Under the pieces are notes generated by a model, which was given only the letters and a program-made list of their open reading frames with translations, was not told where the DNA came from and did not search any database. The translations under genes were made by a program, and so were the position numbers. A stretch of 64,000 nucleotides of DNA from positions 410,761-474,760 of the forward strand of contig NZ_BBPQ01000001.1 of assembly GCF_000787855.1 (NCBI RefSeq), in the 5' to 3' direction. Source of the DNA: Streptacidiphilus anmyonensis. Lineage in GTDB: Bacteria; Actinomycetota; Actinomycetes; Streptomycetales; Streptomycetaceae. Shown here piece by piece: positions 17,984-26,853 of this stretch. Numbering within the stretch: the first letter of the stretch is position 1; each line of letters opens with the position of its first letter.

Positions 17984-18597
17984 TCGTCCAGCCAGGCCGG
18001 GAACGCGGTCAGGTCCGCCAGGACCACGCCCGCGCCCGCCTCGCGCAGGCGCTCCTCGTCGTAGGGACCGGTCGTGACCGCGACCGGGAAGGCGCCCGCC
18101 TCGCGCGCGCCGACGACGTCGCCCAGGTGGTCGCCGACGTAGACGCGCACGCCCTCGGCGCGCAGCGCGTCCGCCTTGCCCTCGGCGAAGACGTCGCCGT
18201 GCAGCGCGTCGACACGCATCTCCAGCGCGTCCAGGTTGAGCCGCGCGTTGGGCGTGTGCTTGCCGGTCACCACGACCGTGCGTCCGCCGGCCGCGCGCAC
18301 CGCGGCGAGCGCCTCCACCGCGCCCGGCAGCGGCGTGACCCCGGCGACCCCGTACTCCCGGTAGAGCTTCCGGTACCGGTCCGCCATGGCCTGGACCTCG
18401 TCGGCGGGGAACCAGTTGGCCATCTCGACCTCGACCGGCGGTCCGAGCCGCGAGACGACGAGTTCGTTGTCGATGTCCGTGCCGGTCTCCTCGGCCAGGT
18501 ACCGGTAGGCGCGGGCGATCCCGGGCCGGGAGTCGATCAGCGTCATGTCGAGGTCGAACCCGACGGCCAGCGGAGGGAGCGGCGTCAACGGCGTCAT
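17965..18597 (-). CDS. HAD-superfamily hydrolase (phosphoglycolate phosphatase-like)
   Basis: 210 residues from ATG 18597 with AGGGTGAAGG upstream. HAD motif I is VGFDLDMTLIDS (nucleophile Asp15, acid Asp17), motif II is VVVTGKH, and motif IV is VYVGDHLGDVVGA. The helical cap between motifs I and II puts it in subclass I, like Gph and beta-phosphoglucomutase. Substrate not predictable. The start agrees with family N-termini; the very long open frame upstream is antisense to the substrate-binding protein and methyltransferase. Confidence 0.88.
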   Translation of the reverse strand: MTPLTPLPPLAVGFDLDMTLIDSRPGIARAYRYLAEETGTDIDNELVVSRLGPPVEVEMANWFPADEVQAMADRYRKLYREYGVAGVTPLPGAVEALAAVRAAGGRTVVVTGKHTPNARLNLDALEMRVDALHGDVFAEGKADALRAEGVRVYVGDHLGDVVGAREAGAFPVAVTTGPYDEERLREAGAGVVLADLTAFPAWLDDYLAVT

Positions 18598-18684
18598 GGC
18601 CTTCACCCTAATCGGGCCCCCGGTGGGCGATACTGCGAACTGGGACGGATCGGGCGAGACGGGGACAAAGCTTCGGGAGGCCGG

Positions 18685-19746
18685 ATGCCGGGCGCCTACT
18701 CGCGCAGGGCGCTGCTCAGGGCACTGGGCGCGCTCGGGGCCGTGGGGGCCTCCGCCTCGCTGGCCGACTGCAAGGGCGACAACGGCTTCCCTCCCGACTC
18801 CGGCTCGGCCGCCAGTCCGACGTCGGGCCCGGGGAGCGGCGGGCTGCTCGCCGCCCAGGCGTCGTCGTCGGGAGCCGGCAGCGCGTCCCCGTCGCCGCTC
18901 ACCCGGACCGTGCACGCGGCGACGGGCACGGTGCAGGTCCCGGCGACGCCCCAGCGGGTCGTCGTGCTCGGCACGGCGGAGCTCGACTCCGCGCTCAGCC
19001 TCGGCTTCACCCCCGTGGGGGCGGCCCGCCCGCAGTTCGACCACGGCCTGCCGGACTACTTCCCGAGCGGCTGGCTCACCCACGTCGCCCGGGTCGGCGT
19101 CGTGGGCGCGCCGGACCTCGCCACGGTAAAGCGGCTGCGGCCCGACGTGATCCTCTCCAGCCGTTCCGTCGACGGCGCGCGCTACCAGCAGCTCTCGGCC
19201 GTCGCGCCGACCGTCCTGACCGACTCGACGGGCGCTTCGTGGAAGCAGGACTTCCAGCTCCACGCGCAGGCCCTGAACGCGCAGTCCTTCGCCGACGCGG
19301 TCACCTCCGCCTACCAGGACCACACCCGCGAGGTCACCGCCGAGCTGGGGGGCTCCGGCGCCACCCGCAGGCAGCAGATCAGCGTGGTCCGCTTCGTCCA
19401 GGGCCAGGACCCGAGCGTCGTCGCCGCCCGGAGCTACCTCGGCGTCCTGCTCGCCGACGTCCAGCTGGGCCGCCCCGCCGCGCAGAACGCGCAGACGGAC
19501 GCGGTCGCCGTCGCCACGACGGACAAGCTCGACGCGATGGACGGCACCACGATCTTCTACTCCACCTACGGCGACCCGGCGAAGGCGCACACGGACGAGG
19601 TGCTGAACAGCGACGCCTGGAAGAACCTCTCGGCGGTCAAGGCGGGACGCGCCTACGCGGTCGACGACGAGCTCTGGAACCAGGGCGTCGGCTACTTCGG
19701 CGCGGACCTGATCCTGGCTCAACTGCGACGCTACTTGGGTGGGTAG
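18685..19746 (+). CDS. Iron-siderophore-type ABC substrate-binding protein (orphan)
   Basis: 353 residues from ATG 18685 (GGGAGG upstream). The N-terminus has a twin-arginine-like SRRALLRALG and a hydrophobic stretch ending SLADC, with Cys29 as possible lipid anchor, although Asp at -1 is atypical. The binding-protein domain follows: VPATPQRVVVLGTAELDSAL, LRPDVILSSRS, APTVL and AGRAYAVDDELWNQG, as in FecB/FhuD-like class III proteins that bind ferric siderophores. No permease or ATPase gene is adjacent, so it serves transporters encoded elsewhere. No iron-regulator box was found upstream. Confidence 0.82.
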   Translation: MPGAYSRRALLRALGALGAVGASASLADCKGDNGFPPDSGSAASPTSGPGSGGLLAAQASSSGAGSASPSPLTRTVHAATGTVQVPATPQRVVVLGTAELDSALSLGFTPVGAARPQFDHGLPDYFPSGWLTHVARVGVVGAPDLATVKRLRPDVILSSRSVDGARYQQLSAVAPTVLTDSTGASWKQDFQLHAQALNAQSFADAVTSAYQDHTREVTAELGGSGATRRQQISVVRFVQGQDPSVVAARSYLGVLLADVQLGRPAAQNAQTDAVAVATTDKLDAMDGTTIFYSTYGDPAKAHTDEVLNSDAWKNLSAVKAGRAYAVDDELWNQGVGYFGADLILAQLRRYLGG

Positions 19747-19773
19747 CGACCGATACGTGCCAAGAGTCTTGTG

Positions 19774-20709
19774 ATGTCCGTCACTCGGGAACACCATGGC
19801 ACCATGCCGACGACAACAACGCAGGAGCAGCGGGACCACCGGTCGCAACGCGAGCGTGAGCACGCGGCCGCGGCACGCAAGGCCTTCATCGCGGAGGGCT
19901 TCGACCTGGTCGCCGACACCTACGGGACGGTCGACGGCGCGTTCTTCGAGGCGAGCGCGGCACGCCTGGTCGAACACGCCGGCGTGCGTCCCGGCGACCG
20001 CGTCCTCGACCTCGGCTGCGGCCGCGGCGCGGTGCTGTTCGCCGCGGCGACGGCCGTCGGGCCCGACGGCTACGTGGCGGGCCTCGACCTCTCCCCCGGC
20101 ATGGCCCACGCCACGGCCGCGGACATCGCCCGGCGCGGCCTGCGCAACGTCACGGCCCGCGTCGGCGACGCGGAGGACCCCGGCTTCCCCTCCGGCTCCT
20201 TCGAGGCGGTGCTGGCCGGGCTGATGCTCTTCATCACCCCCGATCCGGCGGCGGTGCTGCACGCGGCCCACCACATCCTCGTCCCCGGCGGCCGCTTCGC
20301 GATGTCGGCCTTCGGCGCGTTGGCCGACCCGCGCTGGAGCCGCCCACTGGACGCGGCGCTGGCCTTCCTCGACGAGCCCGCCCCCGCGTCCTCCCCGCGC
20401 CAGGGCGCACGCGGCGGCCACCCGGCCTTCGACTCCGACGCGTCGATCGCGGACCTCTTCCACTCCTGCGGCTTCGCCGAGGTGCGGACCGTGGAGGAGA
20501 CTTCGGTGCGCGTGATCGAGAGCGGCGAGGAGTGGTGGCGCTCGCAGTGGTCGTCGGGGCGGCGGATCCGGCTGGAGAGGATCCCCACGGACCGCCGCCC
20601 CGCCGCGAAGGCGGCGGCTCTGGCGGCCCTCGACGAACTCCGCGACCCCGAGGGCCTGCTGCGCAGCGAGACGCGCCTGCGCTTCACCTCAGCGGTCCGG
20701 GTGCCCTGA
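19774..20709 (+). CDS. SAM-dependent methyltransferase
   Basis: 311 residues if ATG 19774 is used; ATG 19804 (MPTTTTQEQRDH) is equally possible. Class I fold: motif I VLDLGCGRGAVL, motif II GLDLSPGM, post-I ARVGDAEDPGFPSGSFEAVL, motif III LVPGGRFAMSAFG. The UbiE/methyltransf_11 type acts on small molecules. Substrate unknown. It begins 27 bases after the siderophore-binding protein gene and may be co-transcribed with it. Confidence 0.88.
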   Translation: MSVTREHHGTMPTTTTQEQRDHRSQREREHAAAARKAFIAEGFDLVADTYGTVDGAFFEASAARLVEHAGVRPGDRVLDLGCGRGAVLFAAATAVGPDGYVAGLDLSPGMAHATAADIARRGLRNVTARVGDAEDPGFPSGSFEAVLAGLMLFITPDPAAVLHAAHHILVPGGRFAMSAFGALADPRWSRPLDAALAFLDEPAPASSPRQGARGGHPAFDSDASIADLFHSCGFAEVRTVEETSVRVIESGEEWWRSQWSSGRRIRLERIPTDRRPAAKAAALAALDELRDPEGLLRSETRLRFTSAVRVP

Positions 20710-20734
20710 GGCACACGAGCCGGTTGCCGCCCCT

Positions 20735-20870
20735 CAGGGGCGCGAGGAACTGCGCGACGAACCCCTGACGAGCGGGTGGTCCTCAACGCACAGGGCCATC
20801 CGCACGGAGTGGTTGCTCGCGCCCTCGCGGCGGAGCCGCATATCGGCGCAGCCTCGCGCCCACGAGGTGG
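20735..20870. repeat. Dispersed GGGGCGCGG hairpin element, copy D
   Basis: CAGGGGCGCGAGGAACTGCG followed by CGACGAACCC and the interior GGGTGGTCCTC; the right arm is degenerate (GCTCGCGCCCTCGCGG, then GCCTCGCGCCCACGAGG). It lies between the converging methyltransferase and membrane protein genes. Confidence 0.6.
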
Positions 20871-20883
20871 CGCGGCCGCTGAC

Positions 20884-21927
20884 TCAGCGTCGGGTGATGC
20901 GCCAGGCGAGGAACGCCGCCGACAGGGCGGAGGAGCCGCGGACCCAGAAGACGTAGGCGTTGTGGGTCGCGGTGGTGACCTGCGCGCTGGTCAGGGCCGG
21001 GTGGTCCGGCGAGTGGCCGGACTTGCTGTAGAGCCAGAAGCCGCAGGCCGCGGCCATCAGGCCGGGGATCCACAGCGCGGCGACCCGGCCGACGCCGTGG
21101 CCGAACCTGCGGCCGGCGTAAGCGAGGAGCCAGCCGAGGATGGCGACGTACCACAGGCCCGTCACCGCCGCGCCGACCAGCACCAGGGTGGCGAGCGCCT
21201 CCACGAACGGGATCGGCGCGCGCGGCACCGAGGGCGCTGCACCCGCGCCTGCCGCGGCAGCGCCGCGGAGTCGTCGGAGCAGGCCGGGCTTCGGCTGCGT
21301 CGGCAGCTGCCCGACCTCGCCGCCCCCGTTCACGCCCACGCCCGCGAGCCCGGCGGGGGCGGGCGACTGCGCGGTCGGCAGACCGGTGACCGGGTCGACG
21401 ACCGCCGTGCCGTCCGGGACCAGGAAGTCGCCCTCGAAGGACCCCGACCAGCCGGGTGGCTGGATCATCCGGACGCCGCCCGCGCCAGGAAAGCCGCCAC
21501 CGGCGGACTCGAACGTCCACCACTGCGCGCCCGTCGCCGGCACACTGCCGGCGTCCGCGCGGACGAACTCCGCGCGGCCCTCGAGCGCCGGCGCCGGGGC
21601 CTGCCCCGGGATGGACCGGGTCGCGGCCGGGAGGGAGGTCGTGGGGACCGCCGGGCCGGACACGCCCGAGGACCCGCCGCCGGCCGCGCGGCGGACCACC
21701 TGTTCCGGTGTGCCGAGACCGGCCAGGATCTTGCGGACGGAGCCGACCTCCGCGCGCGCGGAGGACCGCGCGGAGGAGGAGGACGCGGCCCGCTGGGAGT
21801 CGATCGTCTGGCGCAGGTCGTTGACGAGGCGGACGCGCTCCGCCGCCGTCAGGCCCCCTGACTGGCCTGCGAGATCGCCCACACGGCTCAGGTAGTCGTA
21901 GACCAGCTGTTCGCTCTCGATGCCCAT
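20884..21927 (-). CDS. Integral membrane protein of unknown function
   Basis: 347 residues. The N-terminal 85 residues are helical and soluble (SEQLVYDYLSRVGDLAGQ, RVRLVNDLRQTIDSQRA, VRKILAGLGTPEQVVRR), resembling a small adaptor domain. A Pro/Gly/Ala-rich linker of about 130 residues follows, then four membrane helices (about 240-330: VEALATLVLVGAAVTGLWYV, ILGWLLAYAG, LWIPGLMAAACGFWLY, SSALSAAFLAW). No named family is recognised; similar proteins are found in Streptomyces. It is divergent from the helicase-associated gene by 152 bases. Confidence 0.78.
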   Translation of the reverse strand: MGIESEQLVYDYLSRVGDLAGQSGGLTAAERVRLVNDLRQTIDSQRAASSSSARSSARAEVGSVRKILAGLGTPEQVVRRAAGGGSSGVSGPAVPTTSLPAATRSIPGQAPAPALEGRAEFVRADAGSVPATGAQWWTFESAGGGFPGAGGVRMIQPPGWSGSFEGDFLVPDGTAVVDPVTGLPTAQSPAPAGLAGVGVNGGGEVGQLPTQPKPGLLRRLRGAAAAGAGAAPSVPRAPIPFVEALATLVLVGAAVTGLWYVAILGWLLAYAGRRFGHGVGRVAALWIPGLMAAACGFWLYSKSGHSPDHPALTSAQVTTATHNAYVFWVRGSSALSAAFLAWRITRR

Positions 21928-22079
21928 CGTGCTTCCGCCCTCCCCGCGACCACCGCCGGCGTCAGCTTAGGGTGCGTCGTGCGGACGTCACGGCCTTACC
22001 CGGAGAACCCCTCCCGTACTCCATCCCGCCCCCGCTCGGACAGCAGCCGCCCGGGACCGCAGCAAGTAATCTGAGTCGG

Positions 22080-24512
22080 ATGAGCACCGGGAGAACCGAG
22101 GAGTCGCGGGACGGCGTCCGCACGCTGCCCCGCACCCTCGCCGAGGACCTGCGCGGCCGCGACGACGCCGCGCTCGCCGCGCTGCTGCGGGCGCGACCCG
22201 ATCTCGTGCACCCGGTGCCCGCCGACCTGAGCCAGCTGGCGACCCGCAGTGCGACGCGCGCCAGCGTGATCCGCGCGCTCGAACGGCTGGACCGGTTCAC
22301 CCTCCAGGTCGCGGAGGCGCTGGCCGTGGCCGCCGACCCGTGCACGCCGAAGGAGCTGCGCACGCTGCTGGGCGCCGACGAGGACCCGGAGGTCGACGCG
22401 GCGTTCGATCCCGCCCTGGCGACGCTGCGTGACGCGGCGCTGGCCTGGGGCGAGCCGGAGCGCCTGCGGCTGGTCCGCACCGCGCGGGACGTGCTGGCCC
22501 CGGCGGGCGGGCAGTCGGGGCCGACCGGCCTCGGTCCCCTCTACGCCGAGGCGGGCGCGGGGCTGTCCCCGGCCCGCCTCCAGGAGATGCTCGCGGACGC
22601 CGGGCTGCCCAGCACCCACGACCAGGTGAGCGCGCTGGCCGCGCTGAGCGGCCTGTTCGCCGAGCGCGAGCGGGCCGACGCGCTGCTGGCGCGGGCGCCG
22701 GAAGGCGCGCGGGGCGTGCTGTCCAAGCTGACCTGGGGGCCGCCGTTCGGCGCGTCCCCGCCGCGTGCGGTCCGGGCCGCGGACGCGCGCACCCCGGTCG
22801 AGTGGCTCCAGGCCTGCGGCCTGCTGCTGCCCGCCGGCCGGGACGCGGTGGTGCTGCCGCGCGAGGTCGCGCTGCATCTGCGCGGTGGACTGGCCCACCG
22901 TCAGGCCGAGCCGGTGGCACCGCCGGTGACGTCGACCCGGAGCGTCGATCCGGACCAGGCGGACCACGCGGCCGCCGCCCAGGCGTTCACGGCCGTGCGG
23001 ACGGTGGAGGAGGCGCTGGACCTGTGGAGCACCGAGTCGCCCGCCGTGCTGCGCGCCGGCGGCCTCGGCGTCCGTGAGCTGCGCCGCACCGCGCAAGCCC
23101 TGGACCTGCCCGAGCCCGTCACCGCCTTCTGGCTCGAACTCGCCTACGGCGCGGGCCTGGTGGCGCCGGACGGCGAGGTGGAGGAGCGCTGGGCGCCCAC
23201 GCCCGCCTACGACGAGTGGCTGCGCCGTCCCGTCGCGGAGCGCTGGCTGCTGCTGGCCCGCACCTGGCTCGCGGCCACGCGCGTGGCCGCGCTGGTCGGC
23301 GCGAAGGACGCCAAGGACAAGGCACTGCCCCCGCTCGGCAGCGGCCTCGACCGCGCCCTCGCCCCGGTCCTGCGCCACGACGTGCTCCGCCTGCTGGCCT
23401 CCCTGCCGCCCGGCGGCGCGCCGGACGTGGCGGCACTGACGGCGCGGATCGCCTGGCAGCACCCGCTGCGCGGCGGTGAGCTGCGCGACCAGCTGGTCGC
23501 CTGGACGGTCGCGGAGGCGGAGGACCTCGGCCTCACCGGCCGGGGCGCGCTCGCGCGCTTCGCCGTTCCACTGCTCGACGATGACGAGACGTCAGCCCTG
23601 GGGCGGATCGCCCCGCTGCTGCCCGAGCCGCTGGACCAGGTCATCCTCCAGCCCGACCTCACCGCCATCGCCCCCGGCCCGCTGCGCACCCCGCTGGCGC
23701 AGACCCTGGCCGTCGCGGCGAACGTGGAGTCCAAGGGCGGCGCGACGGTCTACCGGTTCACCCCCGACTCCGTCCGCCGCGCCCTCGACGCCGGGCGCAG
23801 CGCGGCGGAGCTGCACACCTTCCTCGCCGAGCACTCCAGCACGCCGGTGCCGCAGCCGCTGACCTACCTCATCGACGACGTGGCCCGCCGCCACGGCCGG
23901 CTGCGCGTCGGCGCGGCCTCGGCGTACCTGCGCTGCGACGACGACGCCCTGCTGGACGAGCTGCTCGCCGACCGCCGCGCCACGCAGCTGCGGCTGCGGC
24001 GGCTCGCCCCCACCGTCCTGGCCGCGCAGGCCGATCCGGCGACGGTGCTGGGCCAGCTCCGCACGATGGGCTACGCCCCCGCGGCGGAGACCGCGGAGGG
24101 CGACGTCATGATCACCCGCCCCGACGCCCGCCGCACACCCCCGCGCACGCCTCCGGCGCCCGTCCCCGACGGCCCGCCCCCCGTCACCCAGGGCCTGCTG
24201 GGCGCCGCCATCAAGGCCATCCGCGCCGGCGACCGCGCCGCCACCGTCTCCCACCGCGCCCCGGCCACGGGCCCCCTCCCCCGCACCCCGGCGGCGGAGA
24301 CCCTGGCCACCCTCCAGACCGCCGTGCTGACCGGCGACGCCGTCTGGATCGGCTACGTCAACGCGGACGGCGCGGCCAGCCAACGCGTCATCGAACCGGT
24401 CCGGGTGGAGGGCGGCTTCGTCACCGCCTTCGACCAGGTCCACGAGGAGGTCCGCACCTTCTCCCTGCACCGCATCACCGGCGTCGCGGAGCTGGCGGAC
24501 GACGAGGCTTAG
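22080..24512 (+). CDS. Helicase-associated domain protein (XPB partner)
   Basis: 810 residues from ATG 22080. It is built of repeated winged-helix-like segments (TLAEDLRGRDDAALAALLRARPDLVHP at the start, then PKELRTLL, LGVRELRRTAQALDLPEPV) and a region like the N-terminal/associated domain of XPB/Ssl2 helicases (PEPLDQVILQPDLTAIAPGP, VYRFTPDSVRRALDAG, PVPQPLTYLIDDVARRHGRLR). The C-terminus (VWIGYVNADGAASQRVIEPV) looks like a WYL-type beta domain. There is no Walker A motif, so it is not an ATPase. The XPB helicase gene lies 131 bases downstream; the pair suggests a two-subunit repair machine. Confidence 0.85.
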   Translation: MSTGRTEESRDGVRTLPRTLAEDLRGRDDAALAALLRARPDLVHPVPADLSQLATRSATRASVIRALERLDRFTLQVAEALAVAADPCTPKELRTLLGADEDPEVDAAFDPALATLRDAALAWGEPERLRLVRTARDVLAPAGGQSGPTGLGPLYAEAGAGLSPARLQEMLADAGLPSTHDQVSALAALSGLFAERERADALLARAPEGARGVLSKLTWGPPFGASPPRAVRAADARTPVEWLQACGLLLPAGRDAVVLPREVALHLRGGLAHRQAEPVAPPVTSTRSVDPDQADHAAAAQAFTAVRTVEEALDLWSTESPAVLRAGGLGVRELRRTAQALDLPEPVTAFWLELAYGAGLVAPDGEVEERWAPTPAYDEWLRRPVAERWLLLARTWLAATRVAALVGAKDAKDKALPPLGSGLDRALAPVLRHDVLRLLASLPPGGAPDVAALTARIAWQHPLRGGELRDQLVAWTVAEAEDLGLTGRGALARFAVPLLDDDETSALGRIAPLLPEPLDQVILQPDLTAIAPGPLRTPLAQTLAVAANVESKGGATVYRFTPDSVRRALDAGRSAAELHTFLAEHSSTPVPQPLTYLIDDVARRHGRLRVGAASAYLRCDDDALLDELLADRRATQLRLRRLAPTVLAAQADPATVLGQLRTMGYAPAAETAEGDVMITRPDARRTPPRTPPAPVPDGPPPVTQGLLGAAIKAIRAGDRAATVSHRAPATGPLPRTPAAETLATLQTAVLTGDAVWIGYVNADGAASQRVIEPVRVEGGFVTAFDQVHEEVRTFSLHRITGVAELADDEA

Positions 24513-24643
24513 CAGCCGGGCTCGCATCGCGGACCGGCGGAAACGGTTCGTCCTCACAAGCTGTGGCGGCATCCGCTTTCCGGTCCGCGCCGCGATGCGG
24601 GACACTGGGTGTTTGGCCATCGCCCGGACCGGAGGAGACGCAC

Positions 24644-26281
24644 GTGCACGACGGGCCGCTGATCGTTCAGTCCGACAAGACCCTGCTGCTGGAGACGGGC
24701 CACGGCCTCGCCGACGAGTGCCGGCGCGCCATCGCGCCGTTCGCGGAGCTGGAGCGGGCGCCCGAGCACGTGCACACCTACCGGGTGACGCCGCTCGGCC
24801 TGTGGAACGCGCGGGCCGCCGGGCACGACGCCGAGCAGGTCGTGGACGCGCTGGTGCGCTTCTCGCGCTACCCCGTGCCCAACGCCCTGCTGGTCGACAT
24901 CGCGGACACCATGGACCGCTACGGTCGCCTCCGGCTGAGCAAGGACCCGGTGCACGGTCTGGTGCTGACCGCCACCGACCGGCCCGTCCTCGAAGAGGTG
25001 CTGCGGTCGAAGAAGATCGCACCGCTGGTCGGCCAGCGGATCGACCCGGACACCGTCGTGGTGCACCCCTCCGAGCGGGGGCAGATCAAGCAGATGCTGC
25101 TCAAGCTCGGCTGGCCGGCCGAGGACACCGCCGGCTACGTCGACGGCGAGGCGCACCCGATCGAGCTGGCGCAGGACGGCTGGAAGCTGCGCGCGTACCA
25201 GGAGCAGGCCGCCGAGGGCTTCTGGCACGGCGGCTCCGGCGTCGTCGTGCTGCCCTGCGGGGCCGGCAAGACGCTGGTCGGCGCGGCCGCGATGGCCAAG
25301 GCCAAGGCGACCACGCTGATCCTGGTCACCAACACCGTCTCGGCCCGCCAGTGGAAGCACGAGCTGGTCAAGCGCACCTCCCTCACCGAGGACGAGATCG
25401 GCGAGTACAGCGGCGCGCGCAAGGAGATCCGCCCGGTCACGATCGCGACCTACCAGGTGATGACGACCAAGCGGAAGGGCGTCTACCCGCACCTGGAGCT
25501 GTTCGACTCCCGTGACTGGGGGCTGATCGTCTACGACGAGGTGCACCTGCTGCCCGCGCCCGTCTTCAAGTTCACCGCCGACCTCCAGGCGCGCCGCCGC
25601 CTCGGCCTGACCGCGACGCTGGTGCGCGAGGACGGGCGCGAGGGCGACGTCTTCTCGCTCATCGGGCCCAAGCGCTTCGACGCGCCGTGGAAGGAGATCG
25701 AGGCGCAGGGCTACATCGCGCCCGCCGACTGCTGCGAGGTGCGGGTCACGCTCACCGACACCGAGCGGCTCGCCTACGCGACGGCGGAGCCGGAGGAGCG
25801 GTACCGGTTCTGCGCCACGACGGCGACCAAGCGCCGCGTCACCCAGGCGCTCGTCGAGAAGCACCGGGGCACGCCCACGCTCGTCATCGGTCAGTACATC
25901 GACCAGCTCGACGAGCTGGGCGAGGCGCTGGACGCGCCGGTGATCAAGGGCGAGACGACGAACGCGCAGCGCGAGAGGCTGTTCGACGCCTTCCGGGAGG
26001 GCGAGATCAGCGTGCTGGTGGTGTCCAAGGTCGCCAACTTCTCCATCGACCTGCCCGAGGCGACGGTGGCGATCCAGGTCTCCGGGACCTTCGGCTCACG
26101 TCAGGAGGAGGCCCAGCGGCTGGGCCGGGTGCTGCGTCCCAAGGCGGACGGGCACATGGCGCACTTCTACTCGGTCGTGGCCCGGGACACCATCGACCAG
26201 GACTTCGCCGCGCACCGGCAGCGGTTCCTGGCCGAACAGGGCTACGCCTACCGGATCGTGGACGCGGACGACGTGCTGTGA
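24644..26281 (+). CDS. XPB-type DNA repair helicase
   Basis: 545 residues from GTG 24644, which has a strong GGAGGAG 6-7 nt upstream; the longer frame from 24563 lacks support. SF2 helicase with Walker A PCGAGKT (204-210), DEVH box (298-301), the XPB-specific RED motif (VREDGRE), thumb-like insertion and motif VI QRLGRVLRPK. Bacterial XPB unwinds 3'-5' and is known mainly from actinobacteria. The N-terminal 180 residues contain the damage-recognition-like domain. It is expected to work with the upstream partner protein. Confidence 0.93.
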   Translation: MHDGPLIVQSDKTLLLETGHGLADECRRAIAPFAELERAPEHVHTYRVTPLGLWNARAAGHDAEQVVDALVRFSRYPVPNALLVDIADTMDRYGRLRLSKDPVHGLVLTATDRPVLEEVLRSKKIAPLVGQRIDPDTVVVHPSERGQIKQMLLKLGWPAEDTAGYVDGEAHPIELAQDGWKLRAYQEQAAEGFWHGGSGVVVLPCGAGKTLVGAAAMAKAKATTLILVTNTVSARQWKHELVKRTSLTEDEIGEYSGARKEIRPVTIATYQVMTTKRKGVYPHLELFDSRDWGLIVYDEVHLLPAPVFKFTADLQARRRLGLTATLVREDGREGDVFSLIGPKRFDAPWKEIEAQGYIAPADCCEVRVTLTDTERLAYATAEPEERYRFCATTATKRRVTQALVEKHRGTPTLVIGQYIDQLDELGEALDAPVIKGETTNAQRERLFDAFREGEISVLVVSKVANFSIDLPEATVAIQVSGTFGSRQEEAQRLGRVLRPKADGHMAHFYSVVARDTIDQDFAAHRQRFLAEQGYAYRIVDADDVL

Positions 26282-26308
26282 TCCGCCCGCGGGTCAGCTG
26301 GCGGGTGA

Positions 26309-26345
26309 GTCCGCGGGTCAGTCCGCGGGTCAGTCCGCGGGTCAG
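26309..26345. repeat. Short 12-bp tandem repeat
   Basis: GTCCGCGGGTCA occurs about three times in tandem, preceded by a related GCGGGTCAGCTGGCGGGTGA. It sits between the converging stops of the XPB gene and the 66-residue gene and slightly overlaps the stop of the latter. Confidence 0.7.
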
Positions 26346-26542
26346 TCCTTCTTGAGCAGATCCTCGGGAAGGCCGTCGTGGCCGAGGACGACGACGGAGA
26401 AGGCCGTGGCGGCCAGGATGCCGACGCCGCGCGCGCAGGCCGCGACCGGGTTGCGCGGGCGGCGCGCCACCTTGGTGGCACCACGGGCGACGACGTGGGG
26501 ATCCGGGGTCCGGGGGCGGGGGTCGATGTGTGCGGTAGCCAT
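26342..26542 (-). CDS. Small conserved-looking protein (66 aa)
   Basis: 66 residues: basic, proline-rich N-terminus (MATAHIDPRPRTPDPH, ATKVARRPRNPVAACARGVG), then a single hydrophobic helix (ILAATAFSVVVLG, about 42-54) and an acidic/basic tail HDGLPEDLLKKD. It is a probable small membrane protein. The start has an upstream GTGGAGACAT context with a weak GGAG. No function is known; it is convergent with the XPB gene. Confidence 0.6.
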   Translation of the reverse strand: MATAHIDPRPRTPDPHVVARGATKVARRPRNPVAACARGVGILAATAFSVVVLGHDGLPEDLLKKD

Positions 26543-26679
26543 GTCTCCACGCTAGGTTTCCCGGCCCGCGAAATCGTCAGCCCAATGGCCCATTCCACCG
26601 GGCCTTCGAGCTCATCCCGCAGGGGGACTGGGCCTCGTCCGCGCCTCAGGGTTACCCCTGATATCCCCTGAATAAAGGA

Positions 26680-26708
26680 TTCGCTCACCAGTCGTTCGCG
26701 GGTATAGG
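26680..26708 (+). promoter_or_regulatory. Probable housekeeping promoter of the HelD-like gene
   Basis: TTCGCT (26680-26685) and TATAGG (26703-26708) lie 17 bp apart in an otherwise AT-richer stretch. Transcription would start near 26714, leaving a leader of about 140 nt before GTG 26854. Confidence 0.5.
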
Positions 26709-26713
26709 GTGTC

Positions 26714-26853
26714 CGGTCTGCCGCCTCCCCGGGGACGCACGTGGGGAGGCGCCACCCGGACGGTAACCGGGTGGCTCTCAAATTCCATCGCAGACTTTTG
26801 AGACCGCTGCGCGCCGGACACCCCCGGTGTTCCGCAGCCGGGAAGGCTCCTCC
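26714..26853 (+). promoter_or_regulatory. Highly structured mRNA leader with consecutive hairpins
   Basis: Three perfect hairpins follow one another: CGCCTCCCC/GGGGAGGCG (26722-26751), CCACCCGG/CCGGGTGG with loop ACGGTAA (26752-26774), and TCTCAAA/TTTGAGA (26776-26803). A fourth imperfect one (CGGACACC/GGTGTTCCG) is at 26815-26834, just before GGGAAGG and the GTG start. No gap separates the first two. I cannot match it to a known riboswitch class. It could be an attenuator or a ligand- or ribosome-sensing leader. Confidence 0.6.

Noticed and set aside
17965..20463. 832-codon leftward frame ending in the HAD protein
   Set aside because: Only the last 210 codons are the HAD hydrolase; the rest is antisense to the binding protein and methyltransferase.
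26714..26853. Known riboswitch (ydaO, SAM-IV, guanidine or cobalamin) in front of the HelD-like gene
   Set aside because: None of the conserved core blocks that I know for these classes are present; only the hairpins are supported.
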